From: a virus
Strand: one strand, 5' to 3'
IMG/VR virus record: IMGVR_UViG_3300014720_000073
Coordinates: 1-38,097 of that record
DNA length: 38,097 bases
Below, in pieces: positions 17,157 to 23,753 of the stretch. The notes below the pieces were generated by a model. That model saw nothing but the letters and a program-made list of their open reading frames with translations. It was not told the DNA's origin and ran no database searches. The position numbers and the translations under genes are program-made. Numbering within the stretch: position 1 is the first letter of the stretch; every line of letters begins with the position of its first letter.

Positions 17157-17194
17157 ATGGGGCGGGGTCGAAAGACCTCGCCCTATGTCGTTTT
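17157..17194 (+). terminator. Hairpin and T-run after gp23
   Basis: A 13-bp stem (17157-17169 with 17174-17186, two G-T pairs) with a GAAA tetraloop is followed after 4 nt by TTTT. It lies 21 nt after the gp23 stop and fits an intrinsic terminator or mRNA 3'-end stabiliser. It pairs over the ATG at 17185. Confidence 0.7.
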
Positions 17195-17196
17195 GG

Positions 17197-17203
17197 ATAC
17201 ATA
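17197..17203 (+). promoter_or_regulatory. Late promoter-like ATACATA, 5 nt before start codon
   Basis: ATACATA-N5-ATG. In T4 late promoters +1 lies 6 nt after TATAAATA, so transcription would start at the A of the ATG at 17209. No ribosome-binding site is visible there. Confidence 0.45.
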
Positions 17204-17208
17204 CCTCA

Positions 17209-17865
17209 ATGGAACCCGCCTCAAAGCCGACCTTGGATGTTGCGGACGCTCCCGTAGAGTCGAACCCGCTGAACCTACAGCCGACGAGTCCGAGCAATCC
17301 AAACCTCACGCCCCCGAAGACGGACTCACCGAGGGTGCCCGATGACATCGTGTTCAGCCCCCTGCGGCGGCAACCGATCAACACCAACCCGTCCTTCAGC
17401 ACGAACTTCAGGCTGATGATCCCCAAGATCCGAAGCGGGATATACTTCTGCACCGAGGCGACCTTCCCGTCCCTGACGATGGAGCCGATCAAGTTGCCTG
17501 TGCCGCTCTCCCCGTCCCTCAAGTTTTTCGGGAACAAGATCGACCACGGAGACCTCTCGGTCAAGTTCATCGTCAATGATGACTACAGCAATTGGTTTGA
17601 GATGTCGGACTGGTTCAACAAGAGCCTCAACTACTACGGGTTCTTCAAGGATCAGTCCGATGCGAGACTGAGGAACATCATCACCGACTCGGGTCAACTC
17701 CTCATCCTGAACAACAAGAAGAATCCCGTGGCTCGGGTTCTGTTCGACGGTCTGATGATCACAAGCCTTGCGGGAATGCCGATGAACTCGGGAGTGTCGG
17801 ACAACTCGCCCCTGATCTGTGATGCCACCTTTCAGTTCACCGCCTACGACATCAAGGAACCCTGA
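17209..17865 (+). CDS. gp19-like tail tube paralogue A
   Basis: A 218-residue protein. After a Pro/Ser/Asn-rich N-terminal 55 residues comes a tube-fold domain: INTNPSFSTNFRL, IYFCTEATFPSL, DLSVKFIVNDDYSNWFEM, ILNNKKNPVARVLFDGL and the terminal CDATFQFTAYDIKEP strand. The last three blocks are shared with the next gene and follow the gp19/gp54 tail tube pattern. It may be a baseplate tube initiator or tail completion subunit. The ATG at 17209 is chosen because the upstream ATG at 17185 is locked in the gp23 hairpin and a late-type motif lies 5 nt upstream. Its stop overlaps the next ATG. Confidence 0.7.
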   Translation: MEPASKPTLDVADAPVESNPLNLQPTSPSNPNLTPPKTDSPRVPDDIVFSPLRRQPINTNPSFSTNFRLMIPKIRSGIYFCTEATFPSLTMEPIKLPVPLSPSLKFFGNKIDHGDLSVKFIVNDDYSNWFEMSDWFNKSLNYYGFFKDQSDARLRNIITDSGQLLILNNKKNPVARVLFDGLMITSLAGMPMNSGVSDNSPLICDATFQFTAYDIKEP

Positions 17866-18416
17866 TGGCTACCACCGACCTCAAGGATTGGTTCCCGAAA
17901 CTGAACAACTTCGGTGCCCTCGGGAACAACCCAATCAACACCAACCTCGCCATGGCGACCAACTTCAGGTTCGTCTGCGAGAAGGTGCAGGGGGTCACCT
18001 ACTTCTGTACCTCGGTGACCACTCCTACCCTATCATCGAACCCCGTAGTATTGAACCACCTGTTCGCCGCCAACGACATCAAGTTTCCAGGCGGCAGGTC
18101 GCCATCGGACCTCTCGCTCAGATTCATCGTGAACGAGGACTTTAGCAACTACATGGAGATGGTGCGGTGGCAGAGGTCAGGTGTGCCGTACAGGGACTTC
18201 AAGGAAATCGTGCCCGAGTACAAGGGAAATGTGAACCACGGGAAACTGTTCTTCCTCAACAACAAGAAGAATCCCATCCTGATGATGACCTTCTCAAACC
18301 TGATACCGACACAGATATCGGGCTTCACCCTGACGCAGAGCGAAACCGATCCCACCCCCATCTACGGGACGGTGAACTTCGTGTTCGATGCCTACAGGGT
18401 GGATCCTATCTCCTAA
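17865..18416 (+). CDS. gp19-like tail tube paralogue B
   Basis: A 183-residue protein overlapping the previous stop by 1 nt (TGATG). It matches paralogue A throughout: NPINTNLAMATNFRF, YFCTSVTTPTLSS, DLSLRFIVNEDFSNYMEM, FFLNNKKNPILMMTFSNL and a final NFVFDAYRVDP strand. Lacking the Pro-rich N-terminus, it looks like the plain tube-fold version. In T4-like phages the tube fold is reused for gp19, the baseplate tube protein gp54 and similar proteins, so the pair probably caps or starts the tube. Its stop overlaps by 3 nt the stop of a small minus-strand gene. Confidence 0.72.
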   Translation: MATTDLKDWFPKLNNFGALGNNPINTNLAMATNFRFVCEKVQGVTYFCTSVTTPTLSSNPVVLNHLFAANDIKFPGGRSPSDLSLRFIVNEDFSNYMEMVRWQRSGVPYRDFKEIVPEYKGNVNHGKLFFLNNKKNPILMMTFSNLIPTQISGFTLTQSETDPTPIYGTVNFVFDAYRVDPIS

Positions 18417-18550
18417 GGGCGAGGCTTCCTTGGAGTCATCGGGGACTTGGGCTTCTTGACGGATGTCTTGCTCCTCCTGTCTGATGGAGACAGGGGCTTG
18501 GCGGACTTCTTCGGTTGCTTGGGCTTCACTACGGCTGTACGGCGTGGCAT
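18413..18550 (-). CDS. Small basic Lys/Pro/Ser-rich protein
   Basis: A 45-residue protein (or 47 from the ATG at 18556). The sequence is Lys/Arg/Pro/Ser-rich with KPKQPKKSAKP and TPRKPRP, like nucleic-acid-binding tails of virion or histone-like proteins. All ten lysines are AAG, the codon preferred by neighbouring genes, which favours a real gene over chance. The opposite + frame here would be an unlikely Leu-rich N-terminal extension of the lipoprotein gene. CTAAACA lies exactly 5 nt before the ATG at 18550. It is convergent with the tube-like gene; the two stops overlap. Confidence 0.45.
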   Translation of the reverse strand: MPRRTAVVKPKQPKKSAKPLSPSDRRSKTSVKKPKSPMTPRKPRP

Positions 18551-18555
18551 ACCCA

Positions 18556-18562
18556 TGTTTAG
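18556..18562 (-). promoter_or_regulatory. Late promoter-like CTAAACA, 5 nt before small basic gene
   Basis: Read on the minus strand, CTAAACA-N5-ATG has the same geometry as the other start-proximal late motifs, with one base changed from CTAAATA. Confidence 0.3.
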
Positions 18563-18572
18563 GGTCAATCCC

Positions 18573-18579
18573 ATAAGTA
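18573..18579 (+). promoter_or_regulatory. Late promoter-like ATAAGTA, 5 nt before lipoprotein start
   Basis: ATAAGTA-N5-ATG. One base differs from ATAAATA. The spacing supports the ATG at 18585 as the start, giving a leaderless or nearly leaderless mRNA. Confidence 0.35.
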
Positions 18580-18584
18580 AAGGC

Positions 18585-19562
18585 ATGGGAACCCTGAACT
18601 TCCGACAACTCGTCCTCGTCGGTCTACTGACCGTACTCGCTTCATGTAAGACACTACCTGATCCTGTGCCCCCAAAGCCATCGACAGGTGTCTCCTCGAC
18701 AACTCTCACCTCTGTGGTGGATCACACCGAGGATTCGGTGGATGTCATCAAGTCGGATGCGGAAGGGATCAAGAAGGACACCAAGATCGTGCGGGAGGCA
18801 CTTGCAATCGGTGTCATCTATGACACGGAATCGGCAGGTCGTGATACCCAACCGTCAGACGCTCCGAGACCCTCCGATGTCGCCGTGGACACCCTAGCCA
18901 AGATCGATGCCAAGGCTGACAACATCTACGAAGCAGCAGATGAAATCCAACGAGAGACCGAGCGACTCAAGAACCTCACCGAGGAGGTCGAGACCCTTGA
19001 GCGCAGCCTGACGAGCCTTCGTCTGATGCTAGAGGAGACCCGTGTCAAAGCCATGGAGAAGTTGTACTCGTACATCTCCATGTTTTGGGTCATCGGATTC
19101 GTCCTGATCGCCGCAGGTGCCGCCGTGGCTTTCTTCCTGAACAGGACATACGGAGGATCCCTTGCCATGCTCGGTGTCCTGATGCTCGGCTTCGCCTCGG
19201 CTTCGCAGTACTACATGGAGGAGATCGCCCTTGTCGGGGCTATCCTCCTGATCGTAGGATTCGTGGCATCCATCGCCATGATCGTGTGGTCCACGATCAA
19301 GAGCAAGCGGAACTCAACCGCCATCCGTGAGGTGGTCGAGATGATCGAAATCCTCAAGGAGACCATGACCGACTCCGAGAAGGAAAGGATCTTCGGCACG
19401 GATGGACTAGCGTCGAGGTTGCAGAGCGACCTCACGATGGAGATCATCGCCAAGATCAAGGAGCGGAACCATTTGAAGAAGTTGACTGATGTCAGTCCCG
19501 CTGCGCCTTCAAGTACGCCCCAAGCAGGGCAAGCAACGACACTCCCCCCGAGTACGCCGTGA
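18585..19562 (+). CDS. Putative lipoprotein with coiled coil and three membrane segments
   Basis: A 325-residue protein. The N-terminus is a bacterial lipoprotein signal (RQLVLVGLLTVLASC; lipobox LAS|C at 18-21). Next come a Pro/Ser/Thr linker, a coiled coil (about 100-160: KADNIYEAADEIQRETERLK...EEVETLERSL), three hydrophobic segments (about 164-185, 190-209, 214-236), a charged helix and a Pro/Ser/Thr tail. A lipid anchor plus transmembrane helices in one phage protein is unusual. It could be an envelope, exclusion or lysis protein, but no family is recognised. The longer frame from 18447 is rejected because it destroys the signal peptide. Its 3' end overlaps the convergent gene by 71 nt. 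Confidence 0.65.
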   Translation: MGTLNFRQLVLVGLLTVLASCKTLPDPVPPKPSTGVSSTTLTSVVDHTEDSVDVIKSDAEGIKKDTKIVREALAIGVIYDTESAGRDTQPSDAPRPSDVAVDTLAKIDAKADNIYEAADEIQRETERLKNLTEEVETLERSLTSLRLMLEETRVKAMEKLYSYISMFWVIGFVLIAAGAAVAFFLNRTYGGSLAMLGVLMLGFASASQYYMEEIALVGAILLIVGFVASIAMIVWSTIKSKRNSTAIREVVEMIEILKETMTDSEKERIFGTDGLASRLQSDLTMEIIAKIKERNHLKKLTDVSPAAPSSTPQAGQATTLPPSTP

Positions 19563-19698
19563 CGGCACCGAGGAACGAGAGCCCACAGGTCTCCCTCAGT
19601 AACTCGTACAAGGCGAACCAACACAGGGTGCCGACGAACGACACGCAGAAGGCGAGAAGCAGAATGGTGATCGTAACGATGGCGGTGGTCTTGTTCAT
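19492..19698 (-). CDS. Small membrane protein
   Basis: A 68-residue protein with two transmembrane helices: residues about 5-30 (AIVTITILLLAFCVSFVG) and 43-62 (LGAVTAYSGGVSLLALLGAY), then a short KAQRD tail. AAGGA lies 9 nt before the ATG. It overlaps the lipoprotein gene tail-to-tail by 71 nt. The topology and length would suit a holin, antiholin or exclusion protein, but there is no specific match. Confidence 0.5.
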   Translation of the reverse strand: MNKTTAIVTITILLLAFCVSFVGTLCWFALYELLRETCGLSFLGAVTAYSGGVSLLALLGAYLKAQRD

Positions 19699-19730
19699 CT
19701 CATGCGTCCTTGCATGGGTTCACGGATAAG

Positions 19731-19749
19731 CCCCTCGTCGCATGAGGGG
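19731..19749. other. Short hairpin CCCCTC/GAGGGG
   Basis: A 6-bp stem with a 7-nt loop in the gap between two minus-strand genes. There is no T-run on either strand, so it is at best an RNA-processing or weak termination site. Confidence 0.25.
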
Positions 19750-19767
19750 GTGTCGCACCGAGGATGT

Positions 19768-20004
19768 TTAGACGGGGCGATATCCGCCCACGGTGAGGTC
19801 CTTCCACATCGCCTTGGCGTTATCGACCGTCCAACGCCCCATGTCATCCACGGGGCTGTCGGGGGGATCTACGAGCCATCGGCGGGTCACCTGCACATAG
19901 GCTACCTTCGTTGGATCCTGCCCGTCAGGGACAGCCGTGAAGAGGTATTCGCAGCCGTTCTTCCCGAGGGTGAGGGGGGTGCCGAGAGCAAACTTCTGCT
20001 TCAT
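19768..20004 (-). CDS. Hypothetical protein
   Basis: A 78-residue protein starting MKQKFALGTPLTLG; the ATG at 20004 is chosen because AGAGGAGG lies 5-6 nt upstream. It reads like a small beta/alpha domain: EYLFTAVPDG, KVAYVQVTRRWLVD, then WTVDNAKAMWKDLTVGGY, where a Trp-containing helix follows an aspartate turn. The downstream part of the 154-residue gene at 20278 has a similar GVYSAEDARRLW phrase in its N-terminal half. No function assigned. Confidence 0.55.
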   Translation of the reverse strand: MKQKFALGTPLTLGKNGCEYLFTAVPDGQDPTKVAYVQVTRRWLVDPPDSPVDDMGRWTVDNAKAMWKDLTVGGYRPV

Positions 20005-20022
20005 CGTGCCTCCTCTCTGCAT

Positions 20023-20271
20023 TCAGATACTACCACAATTTTGAGAACTTTCAAGTGTTCCCTCTAGGATCAGGATGCCCCTGTCATCGGTTCTGCCGTG
20101 TGGTTGCAGGATGACCGTATACTTATCTGTCTTGGTCTGATTGCATCGCCACATCCTGACCCGTATCTGCCCATTCCATGATTGGGTGAGAGTCTCTATG
20201 GAATGATGTCCCCGAGCCGTGGGTACGGTGCTTCGGGCTGACTCGGTGATCTTGGCATAGAAGTGGGACAT
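20023..20271 (-). CDS. Small conserved-type phage protein, MxHFY start
   Basis: An 82-residue protein starting MSHFYAKITESARSTVP, with ARGHHSIETLTQSWNGQIRV following. I recall small proteins in many phages that start M-x-H-F-Y and carry an R-x-x-T-x-x-G/H...W-x-x-x-x-x-V pattern, and this resembles them; that match is from memory and unverified. It starts 6 nt after the upstream gene's stop with no clear ribosome-binding site, so coupling is likely. Confidence 0.5.
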   Translation of the reverse strand: MSHFYAKITESARSTVPTARGHHSIETLTQSWNGQIRVRMWRCNQTKTDKYTVILQPHGRTDDRGILILEGTLESSQNCGSI

Positions 20272-20277
20272 GGTCGC

Positions 20278-20742
20278 TCAAAATTGATCGAAGTCTTTCC
20301 TTTGGAACTCTTTCTCGCATGCCTTGTCGTAGGCATCCCTCTCCATGGACTCTATGGAGAACATCATGTCGGCTCGCTTCTCCATCCTGCGAAGGTCATC
20401 GGTGAGTTCCATGACTTCACGCCTGAGGACTCGGATGTCTGTATCCCTTGATGCAATTACGGTTGCCGCCTTGGTTGTGGCTTCGTCCGTAACCTTCGAC
20501 ACGAACGCACCGAGTATGGCTGAGATGGTGTCTCCGATGGAGTGATCGATGGCTCGACCCCCGTAGTCGTGGATATATGACCACAGTCTGCGAGCATCTT
20601 CGGCGGAGTACACACCGTCCTTCCATCCGATTCCCATGCTGCGCTCGGCATTACGGATGAGTATCGATCCATCGTCCTGCTTGACGAACAAGACGATGTC
20701 CTGATCGACGGTGACGAGGAAATGGAAGTGTGGTGTTAGCAT
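20278..20742 (-). CDS. Hypothetical protein, predicted leaderless mRNA
   Basis: A 154-residue protein: an N-terminal beta-rich domain (HFHFLVTVDQDIVLFVKQDD, ILIRNAERSMGIGWKDGVY) followed by a long charged helix (about 95-150: RVLRREVMELTDDLRRMEKRA) likely to form a coiled coil. The promoter -10 hexamer ends only 6 nt before the ATG, so the transcript should begin at or next to the start codon without a ribosome-binding site. First gene of a minus-strand operon running to about 19768. No family recognised. Confidence 0.6.
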   Translation of the reverse strand: MLTPHFHFLVTVDQDIVLFVKQDDGSILIRNAERSMGIGWKDGVYSAEDARRLWSYIHDYGGRAIDHSIGDTISAILGAFVSKVTDEATTKAATVIASRDTDIRVLRREVMELTDDLRRMEKRADMMFSIESMERDAYDKACEKEFQRKDFDQF

Positions 20743-20748
20743 GGATCA

Positions 20749-20777
20749 AAGATACGATATTGAACCCCATCTGTCAA
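20749..20777 (-). promoter_or_regulatory. Host-type promoter TTGACA-N17-TATCTT
   Basis: Minus strand: TTGACA (20777-20772), 17-nt spacer, TATCTT (20754-20749), then 6 nt to the ATG. It shares the ATATCG-TATCTT segment with the promoters at 30703 and 33908. Confidence 0.8.
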
Positions 20778-20800
20778 GGGGATTTCCGATGGTTCCGCAT

Positions 20801-20856
20801 AAAAACGCCATCGCCACGGGATCGGTTCCGTGGCGACAGCGCATGGGGGAAAGATG
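20801..20856 (-). terminator. Terminator with conserved 5' flank, copy 1
   Basis: Minus strand: a conserved CATCTTTCCCCCATGCGCT segment (20856-20838) runs into a 9-bp stem (TCGCCACGG with CCGTGGCGA, 8-nt loop) and then a TTTTT run at 20805-20801. The next gene's promoter follows 23 nt later. The same arrangement recurs at 33948-34005. In the remaining gap up to 20985 I see nothing else supported. Confidence 0.7.
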
Positions 20857-20984
20857 ACTTGTTGGGGCGGGGGGAGTGGTGGTGGGAAACTCGACCCCCG
20901 CCCCTGAGGAGTTGTAGGTTGTACGCTGACTAGATCGACCATTAGGGTTGTTCGTTTAGCGACATCGGGAGAAATCCCCGAAAA

Positions 20985-21272
20985 TCACTCATCCCGCATG
21001 ATCGACTTCCATTGGACGAACTCATCCACGGGCATGTTGGTGAAACGGTCCTGCATGGACTCGTATTCCTCCCGCCAAGTGACTCCATGGTGACTCCCGC
21101 TCGGCGGGTAGCAGTACGAGATCCCCTGCAACCTGTGGATCTCGTCCCGTGCCTCCATGAGAAGTTTGGGCAGGGATTCCGTGGTGTACTCATGGAACCG
21201 AGCCCTCTCCATTGAGACTTCCTCTAAGGCGATGGTCAGCCTGTCAACGATGTCCATCTTGGGGTGGTTCAT
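20985..21272 (-). CDS. Hypothetical helical protein
   Basis: A 95-residue protein starting 5 nt after the gmd stop (ATG 21272; ATG 21257 is an alternative). It is helical: DIVDRLTIALEEVSMER, then ESLPKLLMEARDEIHRLQ, followed by an aromatic C-terminus with YCYPPSGSHHGVTWREEYE. The EARDEI-type heptad resembles the ERDEARR segments of the tandem genes at 31676 and 32038, so it may belong to the same loose family. Function unknown. Confidence 0.5.
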   Translation of the reverse strand: MNHPKMDIVDRLTIALEEVSMERARFHEYTTESLPKLLMEARDEIHRLQGISYCYPPSGSHHGVTWREEYESMQDRFTNMPVDEFVQWKSIMRDE

Positions 21273-21277
21273 GGGAT

Positions 21278-22300
21278 TCAGTAGATGATGCCGCCCGAGG
21301 TGATCATGGCTTCGTCCGAGCGGTACATGGCTTGGGCGAGGGTGCGCATGTCGTGGAACGGTGTCCAACCGAGCATGAGACGGGCATGGGTCGAGTCCCC
21401 GAGGAGGTAAGGAACCTCGTTCGGTCGGAAGAGCCTCGGGTCGATGACAACATACTTGCTCCAATCGCCGAGCCCTGCAACCGAGAACACCTCGTCAAGG
21501 AAGTCACGCACCGTGTAGGTCTGTCCCGTGGCGATGACATAGTCGCTCGGGATGTTCTGTTGGAGCATGAGCCACATGGCATTGACATAGTCGGAGGCGT
21601 GACCCCAATCCCGCTTTGCGTCGAGATTGCCGAGGCGGAGGTCCTTCTGCAATCCGTGCTTGATCTTCGCAGCCGCCAAGGTGATCTTGCGGGTGACGAA
21701 GGTCTCGCCACGGCGTGGGCTCTCATGGTTGAAGAGGATGCCGCAGGATGCGTGGATTCCGTAAGCCTTGCGGTATGTCTGCACCATGTGGTGTGCGTAG
21801 ACCTTGGCGACGGCGTAGGGCGACACGGGTTGGAACGGGGACTTCTCGGTGAATCCCGTGGGATCCGTGGGGGTCGAGTCGCCGAACATCTCCGAAGAGG
21901 ACGCTTGGTATAGCCTCGTCTGTGGGGAGATCGTCCTGATGGCGTTGAGGATGTTCATGGTTCCGTTGCAGATGCCGTCCGAGGTGTACTCGGGCAGTTC
22001 AAACGAAACGGCGACATGACTCTGCGCTGCGAGGTTGTAGATCTCGTCAATCTCGTACTCCATGAGGATGTTGGAGATGCACGACGAGTCGTGGAGGTCG
22101 TAGTACTTCAGGATGAACCTCGGATTGGTGACGAGGTGGTCGATCCTGCCCGTCGAGATGGTCGATGTCCTCCGCTTCAGACCGATGACGGTGTAGCCCT
22201 TGCTCAGGAGGAGTTCGCTCAGGTAGGAGCCGTCCTGACCATTGACTCCCGTGATGACGGCGGTCTTACTTTCGGATGGAGTCGTAGTTGCTTCGGACAT
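21278..22300 (-). CDS. gmd: GDP-mannose 4,6-dehydratase
   Basis: A 340-residue extended short-chain dehydrogenase that turns GDP-mannose into GDP-4-keto-6-deoxymannose. The NADP-binding GVNGQDGSYL is at about 18-27, with SSSEMFG at 134-140 and the catalytic YxxxK (Tyr162-Lys166 in SPYAVAK). The substrate-loop NHESPRRGETFVTRKIT and the RDWGHASDYVNAMW block are diagnostic. The ATG at 22300 (MSEATTTPS) is the likely start; it overlaps the upstream fucose synthase by 35 nt, so both are co-translated. T4-like cyanophages are known to carry this pair, presumably to make fucose-type glycan precursors for phage or host-surface glycosylation. Confidence 0.93.
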   Translation of the reverse strand: MSEATTTPSESKTAVITGVNGQDGSYLSELLLSKGYTVIGLKRRTSTISTGRIDHLVTNPRFILKYYDLHDSSCISNILMEYEIDEIYNLAAQSHVAVSFELPEYTSDGICNGTMNILNAIRTISPQTRLYQASSSEMFGDSTPTDPTGFTEKSPFQPVSPYAVAKVYAHHMVQTYRKAYGIHASCGILFNHESPRRGETFVTRKITLAAAKIKHGLQKDLRLGNLDAKRDWGHASDYVNAMWLMLQQNIPSDYVIATGQTYTVRDFLDEVFSVAGLGDWSKYVVIDPRLFRPNEVPYLLGDSTHARLMLGWTPFHDMRTLAQAMYRSDEAMITSGGIIY

Positions 22301-23186
22301 GATTGCAGGTTTCCTTGATGGCAGTCTTGATGTCGGTGAACCTGAAGTCGGGATAGGCGGCTCGGAACCGTGAGTTGTTCGTGGGCTTCCTGTAAATGCC
22401 CTCAGGCATGTCGGTCTCGTAGATGATCTCGCCACGGAAGTCCATGGCTTCGGCGATCATGCCCACGATGTCCCTGATGGAGTGTTCCTCGGAGGGGGAG
22501 ACGATCATGTCGTTGGGGATCCAATCACGGTCATCCAAGTGGATCGCCGTGATAGCCCGTGCGATGTCGGGTGCGTAGACGAACTCACGCAGGGGATTTC
22601 CCGATCCCCACACACGGAATGCCATGTCGTGCTTCTTGGCGAGGTAGCACTTGTGGATGAGGCTCGGCACGACATGACCGTTGACGGTGTCGTACCTGTC
22701 GTTCCGTCCGAAGACATTGCACGGGATCACACAGCGAACCTGAATGTTCCGATCCTTGCGTAGGCATCGGGCACCGACCTCAAGCATCCTCTTGGCGTAG
22801 GCATAGCCGAAGTTCGTGTGATGGGGTTCCCCGAGGTGAAGGCTCCACTCCCCGAGGGGGTACTCGGCATGGGCGGGGAACACGCAGGTCGATAGGACGA
22901 AGGTGGCGTTCGTGAGCCAAAACTCCCCGCACACCCGCATGACATTGGCGTTGATGGAGAGGTTGTTGCTGAAGAACTCAAACGGATTGAAGTCGTTCGC
23001 ATGGACACCGCCGACCGTGGCGGCGAGGTGGACGATCTCGGTGATCTCGTTGTCGGCGACGAACTCACGCAATTTCTTGTAGTCGAGGAGATTCAGTTCA
23101 TCCGAAGTCGGGGTGTGTGCGAAGCCGTTGGGCATCTCGCTGCCGATCAGACCGCTGCCTCCCGTGAGGAGGATGTGACTTCTCAT
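22266..23186 (-). CDS. fcl: GDP-L-fucose synthase
   Basis: A 306-residue epimerase/reductase that converts the Gmd product into GDP-L-fucose. The Rossmann motif LLTGGSGLIGSE is at 6-17, with STCVFP around 99-104 (Ser-x-Cys of the active site) and GYAYAKRM with Tyr128 and Lys132 of YxxxK. GSGNPLREFVYAPDIARAI is the family's substrate-binding block. Length is near that of E. coli Fcl (321). Its ATG overlaps the stop of the sigma-like gene (ATGA) and its end overlaps gmd, forming one operon: sigma-like, fcl, gmd. Confidence 0.93.
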   Translation of the reverse strand: MRSHILLTGGSGLIGSEMPNGFAHTPTSDELNLLDYKKLREFVADNEITEIVHLAATVGGVHANDFNPFEFFSNNLSINANVMRVCGEFWLTNATFVLSTCVFPAHAEYPLGEWSLHLGEPHHTNFGYAYAKRMLEVGARCLRKDRNIQVRCVIPCNVFGRNDRYDTVNGHVVPSLIHKCYLAKKHDMAFRVWGSGNPLREFVYAPDIARAITAIHLDDRDWIPNDMIVSPSEEHSIRDIVGMIAEAMDFRGEIIYETDMPEGIYRKPTNNSRFRAAYPDFRFTDIKTAIKETCNHVRSNYDSIRK

Positions 23187-23740
23187 GGGTTGTCACTTTC
23201 CTTTTTCTCGGTGACGATCTTGTGCTTGATGTTGGAGATTCGCACATGAACCGAGTTCACGGCGATTCCTACTGCAAGCGATATCTCATGTGTGGTCTTG
23301 CCCTCGCACTTCATCCTGAGCATCGTGATGTCGGTGTCACGCAGGTTGTGCCTGATGCGGAGGACTTCCCAATCTTCGTCCAAAACCACAAGAGGACCTT
23401 TAGAAGTCTTTTCGACAAAGACCAGATCCGACATACTCTTTCCAGGTGATGCCCCATCCAACTCAAGTGTGGAGATGGGAACGCTGCGATTTTTGTAGTG
23501 TTTCTTTGCGAAGAAGGTCTTCTGTTGGAACTTCGCCTTCCGAAGCATGAATTTAGGATCGGAGCGATTCTTCCAAATGGTGATCGCCGCTTCTTGAAGG
23601 AAGTCATCGAATCCCATCATGCCGAGGATCCTGTCTCCGTAACGCCTACGGAGCCAATTCTTGGTCAGTTGAAGATTCTTCAGGAAATCCCTGAGGTGAT
23701 CATCGTCCGCTTCATTTCCTTTGTCGCCTCCACCGTCCAT
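23183..23740 (-). CDS. Sigma-like transcription factor (sigma2/sigma4 type)
   Basis: A 185-residue protein. Residues 43-58 (GFDDFLQEAAITIWKN) match region 2 of group 4 sigma factors (DDxxQEAxxxxW). Residues about 137-175 (DITMLRMKCEGKTTHEISLAVGIAVNSV...) are a region 4 helix-turn-helix of the form L-R-x-x-x-x-G-x-x-x-x-E-I-A. A poorly conserved linker with KSMSDLVFVEKTS lies between. Its length happens to equal T4 gp55, the late sigma factor, but gp55 lacks a normal region 4, so equivalence is doubtful. AAAGGGGG precedes the ATG. It could direct polymerase to a phage promoter class. Confidence 0.6.
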   Translation of the reverse strand: MDGGGDKGNEADDDHLRDFLKNLQLTKNWLRRRYGDRILGMMGFDDFLQEAAITIWKNRSDPKFMLRKAKFQQKTFFAKKHYKNRSVPISTLELDGASPGKSMSDLVFVEKTSKGPLVVLDEDWEVLRIRHNLRDTDITMLRMKCEGKTTHEISLAVGIAVNSVHVRISNIKHKIVTEKKESDNP

Positions 23741-23753
23741 GGAACCCCCTTTG

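Noticed and set aside
15765-17576. Long minus-strand open frame of 603 codons opposite gp23
   Set aside because: An antisense shadow of the capsid gene produced by codon bias; no motif or start signal.
18447-18584. N-terminal extension of the lipoprotein gene
   Set aside because: It would bury the signal peptide; the opposite strand here carries a better coding pattern (all lysines AAG), and ATAAGTA lies 5 nt before the ATG at 18585.
20736-20942. Minus-strand open frame covering the gap before the gene at 20278
   Set aside because: It would run through a terminator hairpin and a strong promoter, with a Pro-rich low-complexity product; regulatory elements explain the sequence better.
23183-23740. 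Calling the sigma-like protein gp55
   Set aside because: The length matches T4 gp55, but a clear sigma region 4 and the group 4-like region 2 do not; gp55 may lie outside the window.
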